NCBI RefSeq assembly: GCF_009905375.1
Contig: NW_027420793.1
Coordinates: forward strand, 1-64,000
Direction: 5' to 3'
Source of the DNA: Apium graveolens
Taxonomy: Eukaryota > Streptophyta > Magnoliopsida > Apiales > Apiaceae
DNA length: 64,000 nt
The notes below the pieces were generated by a model, which saw nothing but the letters and a program-made list of their open reading frames with translations, made no database searches and was not told the DNA's origin. Of this stretch, positions 11,997-22,157 are shown piece by piece. The number at the start of each line of letters is the position of its first letter. The first letter of the stretch is position 1. The position numbers and the translations under genes are program-made.

Positions 11997-14242
11997 TCAA
12001 ACAGCGGACTTATTAAGTTTCAAGTTCTCCATTGCAACTTCATGGCCATTGTTGTCAGCAGTTTCCTTGTACCTGTACCACTTGGCTACCACTAGAAAGT
12101 ATCCTAAATTTAATAATTCTAAACCTGCAATGAAGTAGTAATAATTATCCAATCTTCCCTTGTTCAGATCTTCTGACAACCAATTTTCTCCAGCTGAATT
12201 TCTTGTAATTCTGTGGACAACTGTTATCAAGAAACTACTTACGTAACTTGATATGGCGGTGCCACAAGCAAAGAAAGATCCCCCAAAGCTTCTCATATTT
12301 TCTGGGAATTGTTTGTAGAAAAATTCTACTAGCCCAACAACTGTAAATGCCTCTGAAAGTCCTACAATTGCCAACTGAGGCACCAACCAGTAACCTGAAA
12401 AGGAAGATATTGCCCCTTTTCGTGCTAATCCCAGTGTTGGCTTTGTTAATGCAATGGTTCTCCTTTCTTTTTCCACCAGGCCTGATACTAGCATGGCAAT
12501 TACAGAGATAACCAGGCCAATGCCAACTTTTTGGAGGATCGTAATACCTGTTTCTTTCTTTGTTATTTTTCGGAGAAATGGAACTATCAATCTGTCATAG
12601 ATAGGTATCCAGATAGTGAGGCATAACATCTGAAATACTGTGTAGGATGCTGCTGGAATTTCAAAACTTCCAATGCCGGAACGTCTATCAGATTGAAGGG
12701 CTTGGAACACTCCATAGGTATGCTGTTGGACTATAGCAATATAGTAGATCATTCCTGCAACCCAGATGGGAAGTACTCTCACGATGCATTTAACTTCCTC
12801 CACCTTCTGCATACTGCAAAGCCTCCACGAATCCACTGCTGATCCATCAGAATTTAGCTCGTCTTCTTTTGTTATGAGTGCTGCTTTGTTAAGAAATCTG
12901 AGACCAACATAACATGGTATTAATTGTCAAGTTGCCAGGAAACTTAAATTGTTACAAGACACACTTTTTTCTGCTGCAGTAATAAGGTAGCAAATATATA
13001 CAATAGAATTTTAGACAGTGTCACCAACAATTATAAGATAACTTCTTATGAAATAGATGGAGAGTAACTGGTACCCGAATTGTTCTGTAAAGGGAAGCTT
13101 TGAGTTGATCGAATTAGCAGGCATAAAAGTACACATGGAGAGCCAGGGTTGGCCAGGCAATTCCAGTTTTCGCTTCTTGATTGCTGCTACAACAACTTGA
13201 GCAACGCTCGTAAGAGGACTACCTTCAGGTTTAACTTTGACATAGATTCTCGTACCAATGAAGAAGAATGCACATGATAAAAACATAAGAAATGTTGGGA
13301 TTCCTAAGCCTATTCCCCAGTTGACTTCTGATTGCACGTAGACAATGATTGTGATGGATACCATCATAGCAAAGGTGAAGGTAAAATAATACCAATTAAA
13401 GAAACTATTGATTCCTTTTCTTCCAGATTCTGTATTAGGATTGAACTGGTCCGCTCCAAAAGCTAAGTTACAAGGCCTTATACCACTAGCTCCAATTATT
13501 AATAGCACGAAACTACTGAACAGAAAAACAAGTTGCCATGCTGTTGGCCCGGAGCATATGCTACCAGCTTCTTTACCACATTCAGGCGGATGAAGTGTTG
13601 ATACTGCAGCTGTTAATGTGAGCACAAGCATTCCCTGTCATGTCAAAAACATTATGAATAAATTTTAGCTGTTAGATGAACAATTCTCTGGGAAACCGCT
13701 GATATTATATCTTTAACAATGAGTAACTACGTTTATTTACCACGAAAGACGAAATGGAAGCGAAACCTAGTGTTTTATAGCGTCCAAAATAAGTGTCACA
13801 CAAGAAAGCTCCGAACAGAGTACCAAAGTTGCAAGTGCCATTGAAAACATTAATGACATTAGTTGCTGTAATAGATTTCATGTTGAAGACAGTAGTGAGG
13901 TAAACTAACAGATTTGACGAGGTTCCGATTGTCCCTAGCTTTTCAAATGCTTCATTTCCTGCCAAAACAAACAAATATTCACCAAACTCTATAGTCTACA
14001 AATTTACACACATATTAAATGTTATAAAAATCTGTCAACTCGGACGAGTACTCCGAAATTCAGACGAGTAGCCGAATTTCAACTACACAACCGAGTAAAA
14101 CCGATTTCCGATTTTTATAACTTGCACATGGTTTAGCAGGTGTTGAAGTTGTACCTATAACAAAGGGCATGGCTCTGACTCCTCTGTAATTTGGCTCTTC
14201 TTTGGTGGTAACAGCTTTCTCATTTTCATTCAATGTTGCCAT
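11997..14242 (-). CDS. NPF2-type transporter gene B, unit 1 (intact, four exons)
   Basis: NRT1/PTR (NPF) family transporter, the only one of the four copies that reads through. Exons, joined on the minus strand: 14155-14242, 13741-13958, 13075-13634, 11997-12897. This gives 1767 bp, or 588 residues, the usual length. All introns are GT-AG, and phases match gene A exactly. The start is ATG at 14242 ([11 protein letters not shown]), with a TATA box about 95 bp upstream. Motifs include NEAFEK (the proton-coupling ExxE[K/R] of helix 1), DTYFGRYKT (PTR signature), [37 protein letters not shown], and a C-terminal half of about six hydrophobic segments ending KLNKSAV. It belongs with the NPF2 subfamily, which includes nitrate and glucosinolate carriers; the substrate cannot be read from sequence. 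At the exon 3/4 join the codon is Gly where gene A has Arg. Confidence 0.93.
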
Positions 14243-14334
14243 TTTTTGCTTGATAGTTGTGTAGTTGTGGTTACAGTTTGAAAGATGTTATTGGGTTAAT
14301 GCAAGTGCAAAACAGATGATAAGAGAGAGATGTG

Positions 14335-14343
14335 TATTTATAG
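14335..14343 (-). promoter_or_regulatory. Putative TATA box of gene B, unit 1
   Basis: CTATAAATA on the minus strand, about 95 bp upstream of the ATG. It is followed by an AC- and TC-rich leader with a likely start near 14305. It is unchanged in unit 2 (55604-55612). Confidence 0.65.
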
Positions 14344-14512
14344 ATGAGAGGTCCAAAACGTATGAGTTCTTGTTCCTGGTTAGTGCAGACATGTATCATT
14401 CATCATGGTGGGACATGTAAATATAATTGCTCGCGGACTCCACCGTTTTGGAACTTGTTAGTGAAAAGCATACTACTGTAACAGAATGCACTATGCAGTG
14501 TTATCAACAGAA

Positions 14513-14595
14513 ACTTTTCATTTCTTGTTCTCTGTCTACCAAGAATTCATGATATACTTTTCATTTCTTGTTCTCTGTCTACCAAAAATTCATGA
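14513..14595. repeat. 43-bp direct repeat upstream of gene B, unit 1
   Basis: Two tandem copies with a 43-bp period, each starting ACTTTTCATTTCTTG and ending AATTCATGA. They differ by one base (AAG versus AAA before AATTC). They lie about 270-350 bp upstream of the gene B start and so may fall in its promoter. Unit 2 has the same pair at 55782-55863. Confidence 0.85.
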
Positions 14596-15307
14596 AATTT
14601 TAAAATGTTTAATTGAAAAATAGAATTAACATTAGAGTTGAAATTCTATTTTATGCCCATAATATACTTTTTGATTTTAAATCATGGTAATGATTATCAT
14701 CATTTTAGTTTTAGCAGTGAGCTTGTGATTAATAAAATTTTCTAGGTTTGCATGATAATCTCAAAACTTTATTCTCATAAAATTTTGTTCACATATTTAA
14801 CTAACTTCAACAATGTGATCTATCATCACTATATATATATTATAGTTTTATACTCGTGCAAAAATGATTTATATTTATTATATGCTGTATATACATTTTT
14901 TTGAAATTTATTATTTTATCTGTCAATTCACTAATGGTACTTATTTTTCTAGGAGCGGGCTGATGGGGATGGTACTTAATTGGATCTTGTTAATCCAATT
15001 TTTTAACATTTTTTGCATAAAATTAATTTTCTACTAATTTTAAAATTATTAAATATATTTCTTTACTGTAACTTTAGTATAATATATCTTCAAACCTTAC
15101 TCGCAATTTCCACAATGAAATGCACAAATTGAAATTATTTAATTTACTTAAAATTTATAACTATTAATATTAATTCTAAAATGATGAATATATCCTGACA
15201 GACCATCTTTACCTTACACCAATTATATTAAATATAAATAATATTTATTATTATAGATTCTCTTTATCATTAAACGACAATATATAGTAGAGAGAGAAAT
15301 AGGGTGT

Positions 15308-15355
<48 letters not shown>

Positions 15356-16140
15356 TATCTGAATTATAAGAATGGAGGGAAAAAAAGGAAATGTCAAAAA
15401 AGATGTAACAATAATTTTTTATTATTAAAATTGAAATAAGAATTATCACAATAACCTTAAAATTAAAACTAAGGCATTTGAGAGTTGTCCTTCTATTTTA
15501 AGGTACAATTAAAACATTGTTGGAATTAACTTTTTCATGAAATTGCCCTAAATTTTGATTTAGTAAGGTATAACATAATATAAGGTATCTCTTGCTATAA
15601 AACATCATCGCCACATTATTGGATAACTTTCGTTATCAAATGCACAAAATAAAAAATTAGGATATTTGTATATTTAGAATTAAAGATAATTTATAATTGA
15701 AGATGGTTATAATGATTTTTATCGAATCATATAGTTAATTAGAAATACATTTCAAGGAGGTTCAATTTTGACGAAAGTGTAATAACTACATAAAATCTTA
15801 CTTAATTAAACATGAAAATTCTTAGTCGTAAAACACAATTAATATTATAATGTTTTAGGATCCTAAATTTAATTTTAGATCATTGTCTAAATTCAAATGA
15901 GTACAAAACTAAGATTATTTTCCTAAATACAGGAAATTAATTATATGATTACAAAAATGTCATTCAATTTTATACATAAAATTCTAATAATTTTTTTAAA
16001 AAAATATTAAATTAACTTTAATAACACTTTTCTCATATTATAATGCAAGCATGTTTTAATATCAATAGCTAACTCTAGAGGTTAAATCTCCCTCATAAAA
16101 TTAAAATCTTTGTATAACGTTTTTGCAGAAACAATATCTC
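14596..16140. other. AT-rich spacer, unit 1
   Basis: More than 1.5 kb of AT-rich DNA without a supportable gene. It contains the AAT microsatellite at 15309-15354 and otherwise no recognisable element. Confidence 0.7.
15309..15354. repeat. (AAT)n microsatellite, unit 1
   Basis: About 15 uninterrupted AAT units. The unit 2 counterpart (56574-56622) has an interruption and a different length, so it could serve as a marker distinguishing the copies. Confidence 0.95.
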
Positions 16141-16200
16141 AGTTAGGAGGCGATTAAGTGCTAAGTGAGTTCGAGTTCCCCTACGTGTTTACCTGATATT

Positions 16201-16290
16201 GAGCATATAGGACATATATTCTTCCATTGCCTATTTGCAGTTCAGTGTTGGCGATATGTAGGTATTTGGTACTTCATGAATAGGAAAGTC
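16201..16290 (+). pseudogene. LINE reverse-transcriptase zf-RVT remnant, unit 1
   Basis: The + strand reads EHIGHIFFHCLFAVQCW then RYVGIWYF before a stop at 16291. The pattern E-x-x-x-H-x-F-x-x-C-x-x-A-x-x-x-W is typical of the zinc-binding region after RT in plant non-LTR retroelements. The RNase H part that normally follows is found at 30078-30491, on the far side of the Tat element. The two halves were therefore contiguous before that insertion. A copy is at 57465-57554. Confidence 0.65.
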
Positions 16291-16354
16291 TAGGACAACA
16301 AGGTTGCAACTGTTGAGGTGACTATGGATTGAGGAAATAAATCTATTGCAAAAC

Positions 16355-16359
16355 GTACT
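16355..16359. repeat. Target-site duplication, left side of Tat element
   Basis: GTACT directly precedes the LTR start at 16360. GTACT also follows the right LTR at 30031-30035. Five bases is the normal length for Ty3/gypsy integration. Unit 2 reads GTAT here, one C missing. Confidence 0.85.
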
Positions 16360-17600
16360 TGTTGACGGAGGAATCTGGCAACAACAAAGATTGAGGTTTA
16401 TCGCCGGAACTAAGATCTGTGACGGTGGTTCTTTGTCGGAAACTTAAGCGGTGTGTGGTTGATTGTAGTTGTTTTAGGATAAGATTGATCAGAGTAAGTG
16501 GTAGCTCTCTTATCAGCTCTCTTATCAGCTCTCAACTTCTTACCCTCTCAATGTGCCTACGTACCCTTTATATAGGGATCAAGCCTGACGTAATTCTCGC
16601 AGAACAAGAAGTCTGATGGGTTTAGACTTCTTATTCCTAAGTCCAGTAGAAGCCCATCTAATATCCGTCTTCCGCTAGCTTTAGGAATGTCCAACTATGA
16701 GGCCCAACCGCGAAGGCCCAAGGCTCGTCCGTAATCGCAGGACTTCACGGATAGTGCATCTCCCTCCGCAAGGATAACACTCCGCTACAGCTATCTCCCT
16801 TGATTTACGAACGCAGGTATAGCCACGGTTCACCCCAAGTGTCAGACGCGTCTCTGTCCCCCGAATGAGGATAACCCATCAGATAGTAGGACAGGTGATC
16901 CCAAGCTCTTGGGTACAAGGTACAGGATGACTCCAAAGTTCTCCAACGAGGACACCCGTTGAATACAAGAACAGAGCTCCCAAAGCACACACCAAAGTTA
17001 ACCCGCATCCCCAACGAGGACACCAGTAGAATACAGGAGGAGGCCTTCAATCATCAGGCATACCCTGGAGGCCTTCTAGCTTTTCACGGACATCCCCCTC
17101 ATTGACCGTCTCAAGGAGGGAATTCTTCAAAAGAGTACCTGCACAAATATATAGTAAAATAACCTCCATTGCTCCTCTCCAGGCAAGTTTTTCTCCTGAA
17201 GTCACCAATTAAGAACACATAAAACAGACAAGGACGCTCCTAGAAACATAGGGCGCGTCCCTAACCCTCATTATACTTGCACCGTCCCCTCTAAACCATC
17301 ATGCACAACCATTTCACTTCCTACGACGCGTCATGGTTTAAAGTAGGTGCGTCCTACAAGCGTCCATCGCCATAAATCTCATCGGCCAAGCACTTTCATA
17401 AACATCGACGCGTCCATATTTCCCGTGCGCGTCCTTCTTGACCATGCACTCATCTTGCCTCGTAACATATCCCTTCCAAAACAGGCGCGTCGTCTTTAGC
17501 TGGACGCGTCCTAGTCATCTTCAATGTAACACCGAGTTTTGACTCGTAACCAGCCCGCGTTTGACCCAAGTCAATCTAGTGCCAAATTTTGGGCATAACA
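16360..17600 (-). repeat. 3' LTR of Tat-type element (left), unit 1
   Basis: Runs TGTTGACGG to GGGCATAACA on the + strand, 1241 bp. It differs from the right LTR by scattered substitutions, a duplicated TCTTATCAGCTC block (about 16508-16531) and many single-base indels in 17100-17550. In that part unit 2 and the right LTR agree with each other. Several CGCG motifs lie in its U3 part (16845-17510). Confidence 0.92.
16565..16574 (-). promoter_or_regulatory. TATA box in left Tat LTR, unit 1
   Basis: TATATAAAGG on the minus strand, the counterpart of 29001-29010 in the 5' LTR. In this 3' LTR it would drive outward transcription toward the LINE remnant. Confidence 0.6.
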
Positions 17601-17617
17601 ACTAACCCCCAAATTCC
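17601..17617 (-). promoter_or_regulatory. Polypurine tract of Tat-type element, unit 1
   Basis: On the minus strand GGAATTTGGGGGTTAGT lies directly before the TG of the 3' LTR. This is the expected plus-strand priming site. Confidence 0.65.
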
Positions 17618-17785
17618 ATTTGTGTTGAAAATAAAATTGGAATTTCTTTCCAAAAAGCAAAATTTGGCTCACAGGACGCGTCATTGACAGAAGACGCGCC
17701 TTGCCTTCACTCCATATCTGTGGTGTACAGCTTGTCGCCCACGTAAGCCGACTATCCTCTATACATATCTTCCTCCAACCCACAA

Positions 17786-20700
17786 ATGCACCTTACTCTT
17801 TTTCTCTCCGGAAACCACCATTACGTCGCCGTTCTCAAGCTTTTAGCTCAAAATTCCGACGATTTAACCTCCCATTACTTGATTTCTCTTGCTCAATCAA
17901 CTCCCCAACTCAAAAGGTACACAAATCTCCCTCTTATTTCTTTATTTAGCAAGTACATTAGTTTTAATGAGCAAGAAACTGTTCGCATGCTTCATGTTCA
18001 TATCAACTGCCCTTCATATTCTTTTGTATGTATATGTGTATGTATATGCGAATATACCATATTTAGCTTCCCCCATGTTTCAATTGCATGTTTCTAAGAT
18101 TTCATTGTATTTCCCCCAAATTGCTAACAGTCGATTAACATTCTACCACATTGTAACCACGTAGGACGCGTCTACCTGTAAAGGCGCGTCTTATTTCCTT
18201 TGTTTAAGGCATATGTTTAAGCCATTTTAACTAAAGACCGCATAGGAACAACAATTTACTAGGACGCGTCTAACTAATGCATTCCACACGTTAGGTTCCT
18301 AGGACGTGTCCTATAATGTCTCTAGTAGCTTCATCATAATTCATTCATTTTCCTTCTCCCTCCCCCCTTTTTTTTCGACGCGTCCTCAAATGTTTATTCC
18401 TTCTTTTGCAGCTGGAGGACGCGTCATCTTCTTCCCCTTTCCATCCATTCAAGGTTCTCAATAAACGCATTGGTATCTACTCCCCACACTTAATCACTTT
18501 CATACCCGATTTTCCCGAAATTCACAGGACGAGTTCCTTCCTTAGAGCAGAAAGACACGTCTTTGGTTTCCCTTAAATCAAGAAGCTCTATATGTTCTGA
18601 TTCCAGCTCTGACTCCATGGATTCATGTCCCCATAAGTTCTAGAATGAAAAGAAGGGAGTTAAAGGCAAAGAACTCCAGTTCTCCATACAAGGGCCGCCA
18701 TCAAAGATGGACGGACGATGAGATTGTTCCTGCTACAGGCCAAAAGCCCCCGAGGGACAGCTGTTTCAGACGAGGACGCGTCCTACTCTCAGGACGCGTC
18801 AGCTTCCCAAGGTGCGGCTCCTTCTCAGGACGGTCACCTCTCAGCGTAAGTGAATTTGAAAAGAGGGTTCCTGACCCGAGACATATCCTATTTCCCCTAA
18901 AAATCTGATTCTCCCCTGGAACATTGGGAACCTTCATATGTTGAAGTGGATTGTGTCTGGGCCAGGCTTGGCCACCCTAACTGAGACAGAGAAAAATGCC
19001 AGAAGGAAGAAAGAAGGTAAGCTAGCATGTGTTGCCCTTGACTTGACTGCGACTGACTGGGAAATCCAATGGCATATGAAATACTATGACATGGAGGGCA
19101 TCTGGGAGCGCCCCTCTTCGAACCATGAGGCCGCACTCTTTCAACGTTGGGAACCAAAGGATCCAAAGAATGGTGCTTACTCCAAAGTTAATTTCCTTGG
19201 GTGTGGGCGCGCCCTTACACCCCTACATTAAGAAAATTTTGAAATGGTACGACGTGGCTCCAGTCCAACTATCACCAAATTCATACAAGCTAGCCTGGGC
19301 TCTGTTCATTATGTACCATAACCTGAGATTGGGCGCGCCCTCGATGAAAGAATTTAGCTTCTTCTACAGCATCAAGAAATCAATTCCCGAGTACCACTTC
19401 CTGGTTGTCAATAAATGGTTTGAACAACAAAGGATTTAATGAAGTAAAATCAGCCATGAACGGGACTGGAAGGAGCCATTTTCTACATTTATGATGTCAA
19501 AAGGACGCGCGTTCGCTTCAACTTGGAAACCAAGTAAGTTCAATGTTTTGGACGCGTCCTCATCTATCAGGGCGCACCTTTTCTTTATAACCTTCTCTTC
19601 TTTTCCTTGTTGTAACCTATTCTCCCTTCTCTAGACAAAAGAACTCAGAAAGAGCTAACAGGAAAGAAGAAGAAGAGAGCAGAGAAGGTTTTACAGTATG
19701 CTGAGAACATTTCAACCTCAAGGACATGATTACCAAAGAGAATTTAAAGAAAATAGGAGCTTTGTCCCCACGGGTGGATTCTCTCTGCAAATTTCGAGAT
19801 TTCATAATGGGAAACCCATCCTCACATACTTCCGAAAAATCCAAAGGGCTCCGAGCCACAAAATTATTCAGCCAGGCGGTTAACAAAAAGGTGGATTTAG
19901 AGCAAGGTAAGAAATTATATACTTAAGACGCGTCACGGATTTAGGACGCCGTCATATTTATTCTCACCTTTGTCCTTTAATTTAGCCTGATTATAAACGT
20001 TTACTCACATATGCGCTATCACCTTGGGCGCGGCCCTACCCCCGGGCGCGTCTCTTTATAAAACTCTCCGATTGCTGTTATTATGCCTTTATAAAAAGCG
20101 TCTTAGGTAAGACGCGTTACTTCTTTAGGACGTGTCATTCTCACACTCATTTATACATCTTTACATTCGTCTATATATGTCATGCATGTAGAATTTTATA
20201 TCATGATATGGGCGCGTCTTATTTCCAGGACGCGTCTTCTTATACTTAACTAATACCTTTTCATATTTATATCGCAGATATGGCCTCTCTTCTCAAAGGA
20301 TTCGCAATTGGGGCCTCCAAAAAGCTAAGGGCCAAAAAACAGGCCCCTACAGAGGTTGATCCAAAGGCAAAAACCCCCCCTCCTGTTGCAACTCCTTCTC
20401 CTCCACCCAAGATAATTGACACCACTGTGCTAGACATTCCCGAAAGGGTGGAGGACGCGCCCTCCCAAACACCAAAAGGTAGTGTCAGATGATCAATCCT
20501 TCGTGCTTCGATATTTGGGTGCGTCCTCAGTTGGGGATTTCCCAGAGGATGAAGTCAAAGGTTGGACCTTCAGAACAGAGCAGCAAACAGAGGAGGCCAT
20601 GGTGAGGGCTACTGCTGAGCTCCACTTGCACGCTAGGCAAAGTGCTAATATGGCTGCAAGGCTTAGGGCGCGTCTTGTTGCTACCGACACTACAAAGGAG

Positions 20701-21220
20701 CCAGGCCGAAGACAAAGTTAAATCCCTGGAGAATTACATTACCCTGCTTGTCCAAGAGAAATATGCTGAGATCAAACGCCTGGAGGGGGAGAGGGACGCG
20801 TCTTGAGGCAGACAAAGCTGTGCTAGAAGGGAATGTCTCCTCAATGGAGAAGCAAATGGACAGTATCATCGCATTGAATTCCACCATGCAGCTGAAGCTT
20901 GACACCCTAAATGATGACATGCTGCATGGGTGGAACATAGGAGAAAAAGCTAGTTTACCAGCACGGCTTCCAGGCTGGGTTTGAAGAATGGTGTTCTGGG
21001 TTCATTGCCAATGACCCGGGGTATACATTTTCAAAGTTTAATGCAGACACCCAGATATGGGTCAATGATTTCAGGGTCAGGGCCGCAGATTCCATCAAGA
21101 AACAAAAGGATTTTTCTGGGCTTAGAGGAAGAGGACGCGTCCCCTGATCCTGCTCCGCTTCAAACTCAGCCTCCCCCTACGGAAGACCAAGACAAGCCAC
21201 AGGACGCGCCTCCTGCTTAG
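17786..21220 (+). pseudogene. Antisense ORF of Tat-type element with gypsy-type 'transposase' domain, unit 1
   Basis: Multi-exon reading frame opposite to gag-pol. A first exon (17786-17916) ends at a GT donor, and later coding resumes after an AG near 18411. A block around 19160-19440 (PLHPYIKKILKWYDVAPVQL, then SPNSYKLAW) resembles the plant 'putative gypsy type transposon' domain (Transposase_28). A basic, Pro-rich stretch from 20280 (MASLLKGFAIGASKK) and a long heptad-like helical region (20580-20930) precede an acidic tail ending in TAG at 21218-21220. Introns are suggested at 19535-19634. In unit 1 it is broken by many 1-bp indels; unit 2 is cleaner. CGCG motifs inside it read as Asp-Ala-Ser/Pro. 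Its function is not known. Confidence 0.6.
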
Positions 21221-22157
21221 GACGCGTCCTTTGTCTTTTATGTACTCGAGCTATTTTAAGGGTGCGGGCCCCTTGAAGCCTTGCAAGTTGTAATATCTAT
21301 TTTTGAACTTCATTCGCCTGCACTTTTTTATAAACCTCTTTGCCTTATCCATGCATATTTTTACTTAAGTATTCTATTTTTCCATTCACATGGGCGCGTC
21401 TTATTCGTAGGACGCGTCTATTTTGACTATCACAAGTCAAGCAAAGTAACCGTCTTGGGCGCGTCCTCCTTGACTGGATGCATCTTTTAGTTATTTAATG
21501 AATATTTTTGTTTGTAAAAAACATATGAGCATAGCACCATGTTGTACCTGCGTATTTAATCAAGGCACAAGGCTCAATTGGGCGCGTCTTATGGTTTTGA
21601 CGCGCCTCACCTTCAATCCAAAACACATCATCCTTCAGGTAGGACGCGTCCTAAACAAGGACTTTTCCTTTTTAATCATGTTTCATCAAAGTTACAGTAA
21701 CATTCAGTCTAAAAGAGCATCAACCAAGACAACTTGGGCGCGTCCTTGGAAATAGTACACTTCCTAGTTACATTTTGACTTGAGTTTTTATTGATCCTTT
21801 TGACAACCATTAATTCAGTTAGCATTCGCATAAACCATCAATCAGGATGCCGTCCTATAGTTAGGACGCGTCATGCAACCAGGCAAACAAAGCAAGTAAC
21901 TTTTTGGGAAAAAATTTCAAAGATTTTTATTTATAATGCGCTCTGGTGTCAAAAGTGCACCAGTTCCCATGGCTACTATGCTCTGTGGGGAGATAAATTT
22001 TAAAAATGACCCTTCAACTAGTTCCAAGGTAAGTAGTACATGCACTACCCCCTAGGCTAGGAGGAATTTATTTAATTCTAGCCTATAATCCGGGCATAAC
22101 CCTAAATAATAAAAGAGGTACGTAAGGGACCAAAGCCGCACCTTACTAGTAATACTT
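21221..22157. other. Convergent 3' region between antisense ORF and pol, unit 1
   Basis: About 0.9 kb without a supportable ORF. It separates the antisense ORF end from the integrase end on the other strand. It holds ten CGCG motifs, including the pairs 21395/21413 and 21583/21601. Transcripts from both strands would meet here. Confidence 0.6.

Larger units (their letters stand above)
17251..21872. repeat. Dispersed, often paired CGCG palindromes in the Tat element arm
   Basis: About 40 copies by eye of a near-palindrome with core GGACGCGTCC or GGGCGCGTC/CCC occur in 4.6 kb, plus about a dozen decayed forms (GGACGTGTCC, GGTGCGTCC). They fall in LTR, introns, ORF and untranslated DNA. Many come as pairs whose CGCG centres are 18 bp apart (CGCG starts): 17677/17695, 18167/18185, 18777/18795, 20213/20231, 21205/21223, 21395/21413, 21583/21601. 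Spacing is 19 bp at 17486/17505. The rest of the window is AT-rich and has few CGCG sites. Unit 2 repeats the pattern to about 63122. Confidence 0.9.

Noticed and set aside
17786..21220. The + strand ORFs as a captured host gene
   Set aside because: They lie between the LTRs and the end of pol, in the place where Tat elements carry extra ORFs, and resemble known element-encoded proteins. A host origin is not supported.
17251..21872. CRISPR-like array from the regular CGCG motifs
   Set aside because: The motifs are only about 10 bp, the intervals between pairs are irregular, and the DNA is a plant retroelement. There are no cas-like genes.
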